Below, one piece after another: positions 31,839 to 39,090 of a stretch of DNA of 62,526 bases (position 1 is its first letter; each line of letters opens with the position of its first letter). The notes under the pieces were generated by a model that worked only from the letters and a program-made list of their open reading frames with translations, was not told where the DNA came from and did no database searches. Made by a program: the position numbers and the translations under genes. The stretch spans positions 1 through 62,526 of the forward strand of contig CAISJE010000113.1 in the NCBI GenBank assembly GCA_903885635.1, in the 5' to 3' direction. The stretch is from an uncultured bacterium (GTDB taxonomy: Bacteria > Cyanobacteriota > Vampirovibrionia > Gastranaerophilales > Gastranaerophilaceae).

Positions 31839-32324
31839 TTAAAACGGCATTTCGTCGTCATCGTCCCCGAATTCAACTATCTGCTCTTGTTGATATTCCT
31901 CCCCTGCTGGCTCTGGAGGAGCTTCCTCGATAGTTTCTTCCTCAACCTCAACGTCAACAAATTTCTTTAATCCCTCGTCGAATCTGACCTTTTTATATCC
32001 CCAGCCTAGTAGCTGTACATTTTGAACTGGTTTATCTTTGCCGGGCGGTGTAAATGAGCTGATTGTCAATTTTCCATCAACACGGATGTAGTCGCCCTCG
32101 TGGACTTCTTCACCCAGAAGCTCTGCCGTCGGATGATTTTTCTTGTTGAAAAACGTTATAAAAAAGTTTTCCCAGATAGCTTTATTCTCTGCATCCTTTT
32201 TCATTGTTTTTACGCCCAAGTTAATTTTTGTGATTACTGTCGGTAAATCACTGTTTTTATTCTCTTTGTACTGAATGTCAATCCAGCCTACTCGCCCAAG
32301 TAGCTTAAATTCGTTATCTCCCAT
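31839..32324 (-). CDS. ssb: Single-stranded DNA-binding protein
   Basis: The 161-aa OB-fold protein has strands typical of SSB (NEFKLLGRVGWIDI, GDYIRVDGKLTISSF). An acidic tail ends in FGDDDDEMPF, the tip that binds partner proteins. The mRNA leader directly upstream (32357-32448) can fold into a multibranched structure, and the GGGAG site lies just 3' of it. Confidence 0.88.
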   Translation of the reverse strand: MGDNEFKLLGRVGWIDIQYKENKNSDLPTVITKINLGVKTMKKDAENKAIWENFFITFFNKKNHPTAELLGEEVHEGDYIRVDGKLTISSFTPPGKDKPVQNVQLLGWGYKKVRFDEGLKKFVDVEVEEETIEEAPPEPAGEEYQQEQIVEFGDDDDEMPF

Positions 32325-32356
32325 TTTTTCTTTTTCTCCCTTTTGCCTATTCTCGT

Positions 32357-32448
32357 AAGTCCTTAATGATGGGGTATCCTGACTTGCACAGGCAACGCAT
32401 CAGACACAATGTCGAGCGTAGGTTTTCTTTACCCCACGATAAAGACTT
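32357..32448 (-). ncRNA. Candidate structured RNA leader of phage ssb
   Basis: Read on the minus strand, AAGUC pairs with GACUU at the ends. GUGGGGUA pairs with UACCCCAU inside them. Between lie ACGC/GCGU plus GACA/UGUC (one arm) and CCUG/CAGG, or alternatively UUGC/GCAA (second arm). This makes a three-way junction ending about 32 nt before the ssb ATG. No coding frame explains the interval. Confidence 0.5.
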
Positions 32449-32450
32449 GA

Positions 32451-32756
32451 TTATTTTTCCCACATAATTGGCTTTGGTACAGAATCCATATCAAAACCAT
32501 AATCTCTGAATTTTGCTATAAAACTTATGAAATCAAGCTCGTCAAAATTTTTAACCCCGAATAGTGCTTGATGACAATCACACAGAGGCTCACCCTTGCC
32601 AGTCATACAAAGCTCTTTGTCTTGCCAAGCGATTGGCACGCCCTCTGGGAAATCTACAATATCAATAAAATTTTTTCCGAAATGCTCTTTTATTTTGTTG
32701 TAAAGTTCGCCATCACGTTTTATATACCTGTTTATAAATACTGTTGCGTTTTTCAT
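32451..32756 (-). CDS. Phage hypothetical protein
   Basis: The 101-aa product (MKNATVFINRYIKRDGELYN) has a C-x-C near 59-61, single cysteines elsewhere and many aromatic residues. No family is recognised. It lies upstream of the structured leader of ssb, separated by 126 bp. Confidence 0.55.
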   Translation of the reverse strand: MKNATVFINRYIKRDGELYNKIKEHFGKNFIDIVDFPEGVPIAWQDKELCMTGKGEPLCDCHQALFGVKNFDELDFISFIAKFRDYGFDMDSVPKPIMWEK

Positions 32757-32964
32757 ACTTGCCTACCTTTCTTGTAAGTGGCAGTTACTTTTCACTGCCA
32801 AGCCAGATAGGTTTACTAGACTTTATTTAAGTGTCAATCAGCAAGTCCTACAAAATTATGGACACTTTCTCACTTTCATATTTGTGTGAGGCAAATACGC
32901 ACCGTCTTTTTTTGGATTGACTTGCGGTGAATCGGTGTCAATTCTTTTGCAGATGCAAGGGGGC
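32757..32964. other. Intergenic 208 bp with a strong hairpin over the recT stop
   Basis: No gene was found. On the plus strand GATGCA and GGGGCT at 32952-32963 pair with AGCCCC and TGCATC at 32971-32982, giving a stem of about 12 bp with one unpaired A that spans the recT stop codon. There is no T run in either direction, so an mRNA-stabilising or processing element is more likely than a terminator. Confidence 0.5.
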
Positions 32965-33825
32965 TTATTCAGCCCCTGCATCATCAGACGGAGGCGGTAG
33001 CTCGTCAGCCGTCGGCGGAGTTGTTATAACTGGAGCATTGTCCCAGTTTGTTTCGTCCTTTACGTTGAACATATCAAGGTCAATTCTCGTTTTTGTAGTG
33101 TTGTCCATAGCCAAAGCCTTTTGAATTTCAACAGATTTCGGCAAAAGTTTCATCAACTGGATTAAAACTGTTTTTTTGCACATTGCATCCGGGTCTTTTA
33201 CCCAAGGGGATGATGAGCTCGTAAAACACTTAGAATGAGCTTGTCCGTGCTTCATACACTCCTCTTTTGACATAACTTGAAACAGATTGCCTCCGTTTTT
33301 CAAGTGAGCGACTGCGTAATAAGCTATTACCTCGCCTCTTTCTTTGAGAATCGGGCAATGCTTCAATCGAGGATTTGTACCATACTCGTATTCAAAAACA
33401 TCATTTTCTCTTACGGTCTGCATATCCAGAGAAGATGCACTTTCGTGGCGATAGAAAAGCTCAACATAGCCCTTGTAGCCGATTTGAAATTGTGCTTCTT
33501 TCGTAGTTATCCAATCTTTACCCACTTTTTTAGAGTTTTCATAAGGGATAATATAAGCCTGCCCCTCAACATTCGGCTCTAATCCGAGTTGAGCTGATTG
33601 GAATAATGCTCCCAGAAAACTTGCTGGAGTACATTCTGCTAACTTTGGGTTTAGGCGAATAGTTGTTAAAGCTATTCTTACCATTCTTTCAGGCGATAAG
33701 TGAGAGGGTACTGCTTTGCCCAGTTCTTTTAAACTGTTTTGAATCAATACTTCTATCGGTTTTGATTTCTGCCTGTTTTCCTGTGCTTTTTGTGTTAAAG
33801 CTGTTACTTGAGTATTAGTCGCCAT
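32965..33825 (-). CDS. recT: RecT single-strand annealing protein
   Basis: The 286-aa product matches RecT: PSHLSPERMVRIALTTIRLN, GLEPNVEGQAYIIPY, QIGYKGYVELFYR and a C-terminal Pro-rich tail. It anneals complementary single strands made by the exonuclease encoded just upstream. The start and the exonuclease stop overlap by one base, indicating a coupled recombination pair. Confidence 0.93.
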   Translation of the reverse strand: MATNTQVTALTQKAQENRQKSKPIEVLIQNSLKELGKAVPSHLSPERMVRIALTTIRLNPKLAECTPASFLGALFQSAQLGLEPNVEGQAYIIPYENSKKVGKDWITTKEAQFQIGYKGYVELFYRHESASSLDMQTVRENDVFEYEYGTNPRLKHCPILKERGEVIAYYAVAHLKNGGNLFQVMSKEECMKHGQAHSKCFTSSSSPWVKDPDAMCKKTVLIQLMKLLPKSVEIQKALAMDNTTKTRIDLDMFNVKDETNWDNAPVITTPPTADELPPPSDDAGAE

Positions 33826-34781
33826 TAAGCCACCTCGCTCTCTTTATTGTTTGTGATTCTTAAGACCCTGTAAGATGACTTTGTGGAGTATTTTTCATAC
33901 ACGCCGTCATCTTTGAGAGCCTGTGTATTTACGTTTGTTTTTGCCTGTTCTTTCCAAGTGATTTTGTACTTAGGAGTTTTAATTCCCAAACTGTCTTGAA
34001 TAAGATTTTTTATGTTTGTTTCAATCGCCTTTTTCTCACTTTCCAGATCAGAAATATGAGCTTTGGTTTCCTGCAAATTCGCTACGGCTGTTTCAAAATC
34101 GACTAACGCCTCTTTTGTTTTTTCCGTGCCGTCGTCGTACATCTCAATCATTTCATCTGAATGAGTTGAGAACATTTCTTTCAAAGTTTCGTCATCCTCT
34201 GGCATAATCGCTGGAGGAGTATCGTTTTTAACGTGTTCCCAGAATTCAATAGCTTGCTCAATCATCGTGTCGAAAAGCTCTTGATTAAAATCAATTTGCT
34301 TATACTTGAATGATTGACCGCCGATTAAAACTGCGATGTGTCCGACCTTACGCCCTGTGATGCCTAAGTACCACATAACTTGTAAGATATATTCTTGAGG
34401 AATATCGTCATTCGCCCATTCGTCTTTTTTCCACAATGAGCAAGTTTTACACTCAAGCAATTCATCTGACCCAGTTACTAATCGGTCAAGGTGAGCGGTC
34501 ATAAAAGCATAATCCTTGTGATAATATTCTTTTGGTGCTCGTCTTACCGCTTTGCCTGTTTTTTGTGAGAACTTTTGAGCTACGAATTCTTCGAGGTCAT
34601 TACCCATCTCAACCGCTTCAACGTCTGATAAGTCTGGAGGGTCGAGTTTTCCTGTTTTTTCTGCCCAGAGTTTCAAAGGAGTTCCCCATCTGCTTAAGCC
34701 CATAACTTTGGCTATGTCGCTTCCGCCGATGTATTTCATCCTTTCTTCTTTTGTAAATGTTGTTGTTACTGCTACCGCCAT
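33825..34781 (-). CDS. YqaJ-type viral recombinase exonuclease
   Basis: The 318-aa nuclease resembles lambda exonuclease/YqaJ. IGGSDIAKVMGLSRWGTPLK starts the fold, EMGNDLEEFVAQ is the helix with the acidic residue, TAHLDRLV supplies the Asp and LLECKT is the E-x-K metal site. QEYILQVMWYLGITG follows. It resects double-stranded ends for RecT. The C-terminal half is coiled coil and lysine-rich. Confidence 0.92.
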   Translation of the reverse strand: MAVAVTTTFTKEERMKYIGGSDIAKVMGLSRWGTPLKLWAEKTGKLDPPDLSDVEAVEMGNDLEEFVAQKFSQKTGKAVRRAPKEYYHKDYAFMTAHLDRLVTGSDELLECKTCSLWKKDEWANDDIPQEYILQVMWYLGITGRKVGHIAVLIGGQSFKYKQIDFNQELFDTMIEQAIEFWEHVKNDTPPAIMPEDDETLKEMFSTHSDEMIEMYDDGTEKTKEALVDFETAVANLQETKAHISDLESEKKAIETNIKNLIQDSLGIKTPKYKITWKEQAKTNVNTQALKDDGVYEKYSTKSSYRVLRITNNKESEVA

Positions 34782-34812
34782 TTTGTTTACCGCCTTTCGT
34801 TGTTTAGTAAAT

Positions 34813-35097
34813 TTATGCCCCTATTTTTGCAATCTGCTGATACGTTTTTTCAACTTGATTAGACCTAACAATGAAATCAACATCCCTGTCGGCGTATTGG
34901 AACGCTGGGACATCAATGCCGTTTTTGTTAAGTCTTTCGTAGTGCTTGATTGCGTAATCTCTTATTTTTGCGACTTTCTTTTGTGTGAAGCCGTTTTGAT
35001 TAACTTTGCCCCATCTGATACAGCCCCAACGAGCCTCAAAAAATCTGGGTGCGTTTAATTCGTCAATAATTCCGTTAAATGTTTCTCTTAGTTCCAT
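34813..35097 (-). CDS. Phage hypothetical protein
   Basis: The 94-aa product (MELRETFNGIIDELN) is the first gene of the leftward early operon. It is helical with a central Trp/Arg-rich segment (FEARWGCIRWGKVN). No family is recognised. Its upstream region holds operator-like repeats (35145-35177), so it is probably expressed early and repressed in the lysogen. Confidence 0.55.
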   Translation of the reverse strand: MELRETFNGIIDELNAPRFFEARWGCIRWGKVNQNGFTQKKVAKIRDYAIKHYERLNKNGIDVPAFQYADRDVDFIVRSNQVEKTYQQIAKIGA

Positions 35098-35144
35098 TTT
35101 TCAAAAATCTCCTATTATGTGTTAAGTCTGTGTTTGTTTGTCAT

Positions 35145-35177
35145 ATTGTAAAGTTATTGTAAAGTTTGTATTACAAA
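35145..35177 (-). promoter_or_regulatory. Operator-like repeat array, left early promoter region
   Basis: Two perfect copies of the 11-mer ATTGTAAAGTT stand end to end (35145-35155 and 35156-35166), followed by TTTGTATTACAAA. The array repeats a TTGTA/TTACAA half-site about once per helical turn. It precedes the recombination operon. Similar half-sites lie at 35485-35550 and 38796-38824. Confidence 0.6.
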
Positions 35178-35265
35178 TAGCCCCTTGAGGGATTGCGTTT
35201 TGTCTTACTTGTGTTTATTATGTAATTAAGAATTAGTTAGGGGAGTGTTTTAAAAATATATTTTT

Positions 35266-35418
35266 TTAAGCCACTTCTTTATTTTTTTCTAGGTCATACA
35301 ACTCACAAACATAATTTCGGACAAGGCAAGAAAGATTGTAACCCTTATCTTGTAGATAAGATTTCTTTTCTTCCAGCTCTGCTGAAATTGGTACGTAAAT
35401 TGATTTCCTTTTAGACAT
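35266..35418 (-). CDS. 50-aa ribbon-helix-helix-like regulator
   Basis: The frame starts MSKRKSIYVPISAELEEKKS and has the beta-strand, helix, turn, helix pattern of small Arc/CopG-like DNA-binding proteins. An AAAGG site lies upstream; an in-frame ATG at 35427 is an alternative. It lies between the two operator regions and is divergent from the repressor gene, the usual place for an early control protein. Confidence 0.65.
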   Translation of the reverse strand: MSKRKSIYVPISAELEEKKSYLQDKGYNLSCLVRNYVCELYDLEKNKEVA

Positions 35419-35484
35419 TTTAATCATTACCTTTCTTAATTACTTGTTAAAGCATGGTTAAACTTGTTGACCCCAGTATGACAT

Positions 35485-35550
35485 AATGTAAGATATTTGT
35501 CAAGTGGGTAGAATTATAATACTTTACAAAATGTAATATAGGTGTAAGAT
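35485..35550 (+). promoter_or_regulatory. Repressor promoter and operators
   Basis: TTACA-AAA-TGTAA (35524-35536) is a perfect inverted repeat just downstream of a TATAAT (35515-35520). Single half-sites AATGTAAGATA (35485-35495) and GTGTAAGAT (35542-35550) flank it. The -35 is unclear; the nearest TTGTCA is spaced only 12 bp. This fits autoregulation of the repressor at 35549 and control of the divergent gene. Confidence 0.55.
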
Positions 35551-36208
35551 GAAAGCAGACGAAATTAGAGAAAAAATCAAGCAGGAAAAGGGCTTTTCGC
35601 CCAATTATTCACAATTAGGGAAAATATTAGAAGTAACCCGGCAAACAGTAGGCGGTTACTACAAAGAGAATGATTTTACCGAAAGCCATATTAAAAAGCT
35701 GGAAGACCATTTTCACATTTCTTTTACAAAAAGTAAGACAGGCGAAGTCGAAAACTTGAAAATTAATGGCGGAAATACTGACACTTGTGTGGATATTCCA
35801 GTAAGAGGCGACGTGTTCGCATCTATGGGCTGTGGCGTTACTATTTATAATGAAAGCCAGACAGGAGTTTACCGGGTTAGTAAAAAGCTGGTTAGCGACT
35901 TAGGAACTGTAAATAAAAACCTCGAAATGATTTTCGCTCAAGGAAATAGTATGTATCCGACGATCGAAAGTGGCGACAGCCTTATTATTGACAGAGCCAG
36001 AAAAGACGTGTACGACGGCAAAGTCTATTGTGTAAGAATTGATGGGCAATTATTTGCCAAAAGATTGCAAAAAATTCCGCCTCACTCTGTCAATGTAGTA
36101 TCTGACAATACGCAATATGAAAGTTTTAAAATTGATTTTTCGCAAAAGATTGATTTTGACTTTGAGGTAATCGGCGAAGTTCGCTGGTGTGGGCGAGTAA
36201 TGAAATAA
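35549..36208 (+). CDS. CI/LexA-type phage repressor with S24 peptidase domain
   Basis: The 219-aa product has an N-terminal HTH (YSQLGKILEVTRQTVGGYY) and a C-terminal S24 autoprotease domain. Ser134 (GNSMYPT) and Lys171 (LFAKRLQ) form the dyad, and Cys95-Gly96 (SMGCGV) is the likely self-cleavage bond, usually Ala-Gly. It should keep the lysogen and be inactivated by the SOS response. The secreted protein gene starts ten bases after its stop. Confidence 0.93.
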   Translation: MKADEIREKIKQEKGFSPNYSQLGKILEVTRQTVGGYYKENDFTESHIKKLEDHFHISFTKSKTGEVENLKINGGNTDTCVDIPVRGDVFASMGCGVTIYNESQTGVYRVSKKLVSDLGTVNKNLEMIFAQGNSMYPTIESGDSLIIDRARKDVYDGKVYCVRIDGQLFAKRLQKIPPHSVNVVSDNTQYESFKIDFSQKIDFDFEVIGEVRWCGRVMK

Positions 36209-36218
36209 GGGGGCTTTA

Positions 36219-36554
36219 ATGAAAAAATATATTCTTTTAATTGGTGTACTTATGATAGCTCAATCGGCATTCGCTTTTTTCGAGCCTCAATGGTGTGAAA
36301 ACTGCCCGGATAAGTTTCAGAATATAAACCCAAATAAGGATTATAAAACGCCCGTAAATAAATACTGGGCGGATAGAAGAAAAGGCTTTGAAAACAATCT
36401 GTCATATTGTAAGAGCAATTTTTCAGCAGATGCAACAAAGCTGGATGCTTGCTATGCCGAGCTTAGACAAATTGAAGCCCAAAAGGGCAATGTATATTTA
36501 CAGAAACAGGCAAAGATTAACCAAGCTCTAGGCTTAATGAACTTGGCTAAGTAG
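36219..36554 (+). CDS. Secreted cysteine-containing protein co-transcribed with the repressor
   Basis: The 111-aa product has a clear signal peptide (MKKYILLIGVLMIAQSAFA, cleavage before FFEP). Mature cysteines at about 26, 29, 52 and 67 could form two disulfides. The rest is helical. It sits ten bases downstream of the repressor, so it should be made in the lysogen. This is the standard position for lysogenic-conversion or superinfection-exclusion proteins. That role is inference. Confidence 0.72.
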   Translation: MKKYILLIGVLMIAQSAFAFFEPQWCENCPDKFQNINPNKDYKTPVNKYWADRRKGFENNLSYCKSNFSADATKLDACYAELRQIEAQKGNVYLQKQAKINQALGLMNLAK

Positions 36555-36698
36555 AGAGCGAATCCACCGAGCACCGCCCTTGTCGATAAAGTTTTTGTAT
36601 TCCTCGTCTGTCATACTGATTTTACGAGGCTTAACTTTTTGACTATCGGGGAGCTTTGGTCTTCCAGCTCCCTCTCGTTTTCCGCCTTTGTTATTCAT
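36534..36698 (-). CDS. 54-aa basic DNA-binding-like protein
   Basis: The product begins MNNKGGKREGAGRPKLPDSQ and ends with the helix GGARWIRSLL. This GRPKLP-plus-TDEEY-plus-GG-x-WIR layout is common in small phage regulators of RHH-like type. It overlaps the previous gene's stop by eight bases and the convergent secreted-protein gene by 21. Confidence 0.62.
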   Translation of the reverse strand: MNNKGGKREGAGRPKLPDSQKVKPRKISMTDEEYKNFIDKGGARWIRSLLSQVH

Positions 36699-36837
36699 CT
36701 TCTAATCCTTTTAATCTTCTTGTAAGTTCCATATTTACTTCGTTGTAGTTGTAATAATCAATAGAAATATGCTTTAGCCCTGCTGATAGTTCATCAATGC
36801 ACTTTCTAACATTTTGTAAAAATTCTTTTTCTGTCAT
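36691..36837 (-). CDS. 48-aa helical protein
   Basis: The product is MTEKEFLQNVRKCIDELSAG plus a second helix ending RRLKGLEDE. It lies 15 bp after the next upstream gene with AAAGG before the ATG, and is coupled to the 54-aa gene. Function is unknown. Confidence 0.55.
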   Translation of the reverse strand: MTEKEFLQNVRKCIDELSAGLKHISIDYYNYNEVNMELTRRLKGLEDE

Positions 36838-36851
36838 AATTTTGCCTTTCT

Positions 36852-37295
36852 TTAAACTGATTTATAAATACTGTAACCGTTGCAGTCCCAAAATTCAACT
36901 GCTTGTTTAAAAGTTTTTACTTTGAAATCTGGGTTAAAATCTTCTTCCATATCAAATTGTTCAAAATAAAATCTTTCGGCATCTTCCATTACTTCTTTTT
37001 TTGTTTCGTATGTTTCACATACTGGAGCGGTTTCGTCTTCATAGTCGATGCGGATATAAACCCCAGAAACATATTTTTCGGGTTTATATTGTTCCTCCTC
37101 TAGTTCGATATGCCATTCATCGTTTACCAAGTCAATGCTTTTGATTACAGAATCTTGGATTTTATTCATAGTGATAATATCCACATTGTCATCGCTTGTA
37201 AAATCTCCGTATGGTGTTTTATAGTGGATTTTTCTGGTATCGTCTTCATCCATTGCACACCATTTTTTAAAGTTCATTCCGATTAATTCTGTCAT
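36852..37295 (-). CDS. Phage hypothetical acidic protein
   Basis: The 147-aa product is acidic and beta-rich with a central KYVSGVYIRIDYEDE strand region and a C-terminal FKQAVEFWDCNGY. No family is recognised. It lies one base from the neighbouring gene in a leftward operon of small genes. Confidence 0.55.
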   Translation of the reverse strand: MTELIGMNFKKWCAMDEDDTRKIHYKTPYGDFTSDDNVDIITMNKIQDSVIKSIDLVNDEWHIELEEEQYKPEKYVSGVYIRIDYEDETAPVCETYETKKEVMEDAERFYFEQFDMEEDFNPDFKVKTFKQAVEFWDCNGYSIYKSV

Positions 37296-37296
37296 C

Positions 37297-37479
37297 TTAA
37301 ACCTCCTCGAATTTGTTTAATTCTGTTTCAATAACGTCAATTTCGGCAGTTTCTCCGTCATACAGGCTGTTTTTAGCGGCGTGATTATATGCTTCCTCGC
37401 TACTGTCGAAAACTCCAAAGCATACACGGCTTGATTTTGTTTTCCATACATCTGTTTGAAATAATAAAAATACTTTCAT
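37297..37479 (-). CDS. Small phage hypothetical protein
   Basis: The ATG at 37479 (MKVFLLFQTDVWKTKSSRVC) has AAAGGAG upstream; the longer frame to 37545 lacks a site. The 60-aa product has a strand-helix pattern with GVFDSSEEAYNHA, as in small phage proteins that look like RAMP/ferredoxin half-folds. A hairpin at 37508-37521 lies upstream. Confidence 0.6.
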   Translation of the reverse strand: MKVFLLFQTDVWKTKSSRVCFGVFDSSEEAYNHAAKNSLYDGETAEIDVIETELNKFEEV

Positions 37480-37507
37480 TTTGTTTCTCCTTTGGTTATG
37501 TATCCAG

Positions 37508-37521
37508 ACCGCAAAAGCGGT
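37508..37521 (-). other. mRNA hairpin ACCGC/GCGGT
   Basis: ACCGC-aaaa-GCGGT forms a 5-bp stem in the leader before the 60-aa gene. A matching hairpin, ACCGC-ctaa-GCGGT, lies at 38359-38372 two genes upstream. No T run follows in the direction of transcription. Confidence 0.5.
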
Positions 37522-37552
37522 TTCGCTGGAATTCCGCCAGCTCATCAGTGGA

Positions 37553-37981
37553 TTAATATTCGCTTGGCAACATCAAGAGATAAACCTTTTGATTATCGCC
37601 TATAAGATTTCGTGTCGCTGTCAAGAAAAATGAATACTCACCCTCTGGTAAATCGGTAAATCCGATATTTTGGCTTGCGACTGTCGGCTGGGTCATTTCG
37701 TTTGTGATGCTTGAATAAACTTCGTGATTAATCAAAACGTTGCAAGAATAATCTTTATGAACTTCTACGCTCACGCTGAAAAAATCGTCTGCGACTTGTT
37801 TTACACTCGGTAAGTGAGAGCCGATTAAATCAATTAACCAGTAAGCTCCTGCACGCTCCGCTAAGTATTCGACCCCATCAGTGTAGTAAAGCCCTGTGAA
37901 ATTTTTGATGTAGTTTTCTGTTCCATTGAATTGTACTAATTCTTGTAAAAGTGTTTCTGCCGTAAGTTCTTTTGTAGTCAT
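37553..37981 (-). CDS. DUF6876-type phage protein
   Basis: The 142-aa product matches the pattern I associate with DUF6876: a start LLQELVQFNGTENYIKNFTG, then YTDGVEYLAERAGAYWLIDL. The family is common in phages and plasmids but its function is unknown. It begins 14 bp after the next upstream gene. Confidence 0.7.
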   Translation of the reverse strand: MTTKELTAETLLQELVQFNGTENYIKNFTGLYYTDGVEYLAERAGAYWLIDLIGSHLPSVKQVADDFFSVSVEVHKDYSCNVLINHEVYSSITNEMTQPTVASQNIGFTDLPEGEYSFFLTATRNLIGDNQKVYLLMLPSEY

Positions 37982-37995
37982 TGTCTTTCTCCTTT

Positions 37996-38331
37996 TTAGT
38001 AATCTAATCTAAACGCTATGTAGTCCGCATCGCCGTTTTTTAACGCTTTAAGCTGTGCTTGAGTTATGAATTTTTGCAGATTTTCGTCCTCAATAACTTC
38101 TAAAGTCGCCCAATAGTCTGTGATGTCATAGTCTTTTGATACAGCTTCCATATCTTCCCCATCAAGTAAAACCATAATCACCCGGTCAATATCAACAGAT
38201 TTTTTTGTGTTCAATTCTTCCAGAGCTTTTTGAGCAATTCTAAAAATATGGTTTTCGCTTGGGTCTTCCTCGTAGTGTGTTTGTTCGCTTGAGAGTATGT
38301 ACTCTAATGCTCTTTTGATGTTGTCTGACAT
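37996..38331 (-). CDS. Phage hypothetical protein
   Basis: The 111-aa acidic product begins MSDNIKRALEYILSSEQTHY and is mostly helical. No family is recognised. Confidence 0.5.
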   Translation of the reverse strand: MSDNIKRALEYILSSEQTHYEEDPSENHIFRIAQKALEELNTKKSVDIDRVIMVLLDGEDMEAVSKDYDITDYWATLEVIEDENLQKFITQAQLKALKNGDADYIAFRLDY

Positions 38332-38358
38332 TCTAATTCTCCTTTGTTCTTATAACCG

Positions 38359-38372
38359 ACCGCCTAAGCGGT
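38359..38372 (-). other. mRNA hairpin ACCGC/GCGGT (second copy)
   Basis: ACCGC-ctaa-GCGGT forms a 5-bp stem in the gap upstream of the 111-aa gene. The arms are the same as at 37508-37521. Confidence 0.5.
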
Positions 38373-38406
38373 TTTGTATTAATTTTCAAATACTCGTCAG
38401 GGTTAT

Positions 38407-38637
38407 TTAATTGTAAAGTTCTTGCTCGAATAAAATTTCGCACTGTCCGTCTTTGACACATCCGCTCCAAGTTATTTTTCCGTTGTTTTCAAGACCGAAA
38501 GCATCGCGAAATTCTTTAGTTAGAGTATTGGTGCTACTTACAAACGGAGCAACATCCGAAGTTGAAAAGTCCACTCCTTCCTCAAGTAAATACTTGGTTG
38601 TTTTGATTGTTTTGATTTCTACTTTTCCTATTTTCAT
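38407..38637 (-). CDS. Phage hypothetical protein
   Basis: The 76-aa product (MKIGKVEIKTIKTTKYLLEE) is the first gene of the second leftward block. It is beta-rich with one cysteine pair (GCVKDGQC). Function is unknown. Confidence 0.52.
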   Translation of the reverse strand: MKIGKVEIKTIKTTKYLLEEGVDFSTSDVAPFVSSTNTLTKEFRDAFGLENNGKITWSGCVKDGQCEILFEQELYN

Positions 38638-38795
38638 TTTGAACCGCCTTTCGTTTTAGTTATTCATCTTACTTTTGTATGACATTTCTCTGACACTTTT
38701 TAGTATAATCGATTATTGATTAATTGCAATACCCAAAATCAAAATAAAAAATAAGAAAAATCCTTAAAAGCAATACACACATATAAAAATACAAC

Positions 38796-38824
38796 TTTAC
38801 ATTGTTTTACATTTATCTTACATT
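38796..38824 (+). promoter_or_regulatory. Operator-like repeat array, late region
   Basis: Three copies of (C/T)TTACATT start at 38796, 38806 and 38817, a spacing of 10 and 11 bp. The half-site matches those near the repressor and left early promoter, so the same repressor may bind all three places. Confidence 0.58.
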
Positions 38825-38882
38825 TCGTCTATATGTATGATTTTAATTTAATTTAATATTATTTCTTTTTCTTTTCTTTTAT

Positions 38883-38925
38883 GGCATAGCATCCGCATTG
38901 CAAAGGCTATGCGGTCGCATAAGAT
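38883..38925. repeat. Overlapping inverted repeats
   Basis: GCATAGC/GCTATGC, CCGCAT/ATGCGG and TATGCG/CGCATA overlap within 43 bp and cannot all form at once. No T run follows in the rightward direction. A switch-like or protein-binding element is possible. Confidence 0.45.
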
Positions 38926-38956
38926 GTAAATTTATTGTTAAGTAGGGTTTTAACAC

Positions 38957-38986
38957 TTGTCAGATGAATGTCATATACGTTATAAT
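38957..38986 (+). promoter_or_regulatory. Candidate rightward (late) promoter
   Basis: TTGTCA (38957-38962), 18 bp, then a perfect TATAAT (38981-38986). The predicted start is near 38992, at the beginning of the structured leader. Confidence 0.62.
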
Positions 38987-38991
38987 AGAGA

Positions 38992-39090
38992 TGTAACTTG
39001 CTCGGACAATCGAAGTAGCGAAGCGGTGGGGACATCGACTGGGGACAGGCGAAAAGAAGTTGACGGGCGGTAAGTTATAGGAGTAGCTGT
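38992..39090 (+). ncRNA. Candidate structured RNA leader of the rightward phage operon
   Basis: UAACUUGCUCG (38994-39004) pairs with CGGGC-(GGU)-AAGUUA (39064-39077), giving 11 bp with a 3-nt bulge. CAAU (39007) pairs with GUUG (39059). The loop carries two GGGGACA copies (39028 and 39041). Downstream ACUUCAAC could compete for GAAGUUGA. The region is GC-richer than its surroundings and non-coding, and directly follows a promoter. Confidence 0.5.

Noticed and set aside
38796-38824. Possible CRISPR or iteron origin
   Set aside because: Repeats are 8-11 nt without spacers and match half-sites near the repressor, so operators are the simpler reading. An origin cannot be excluded.
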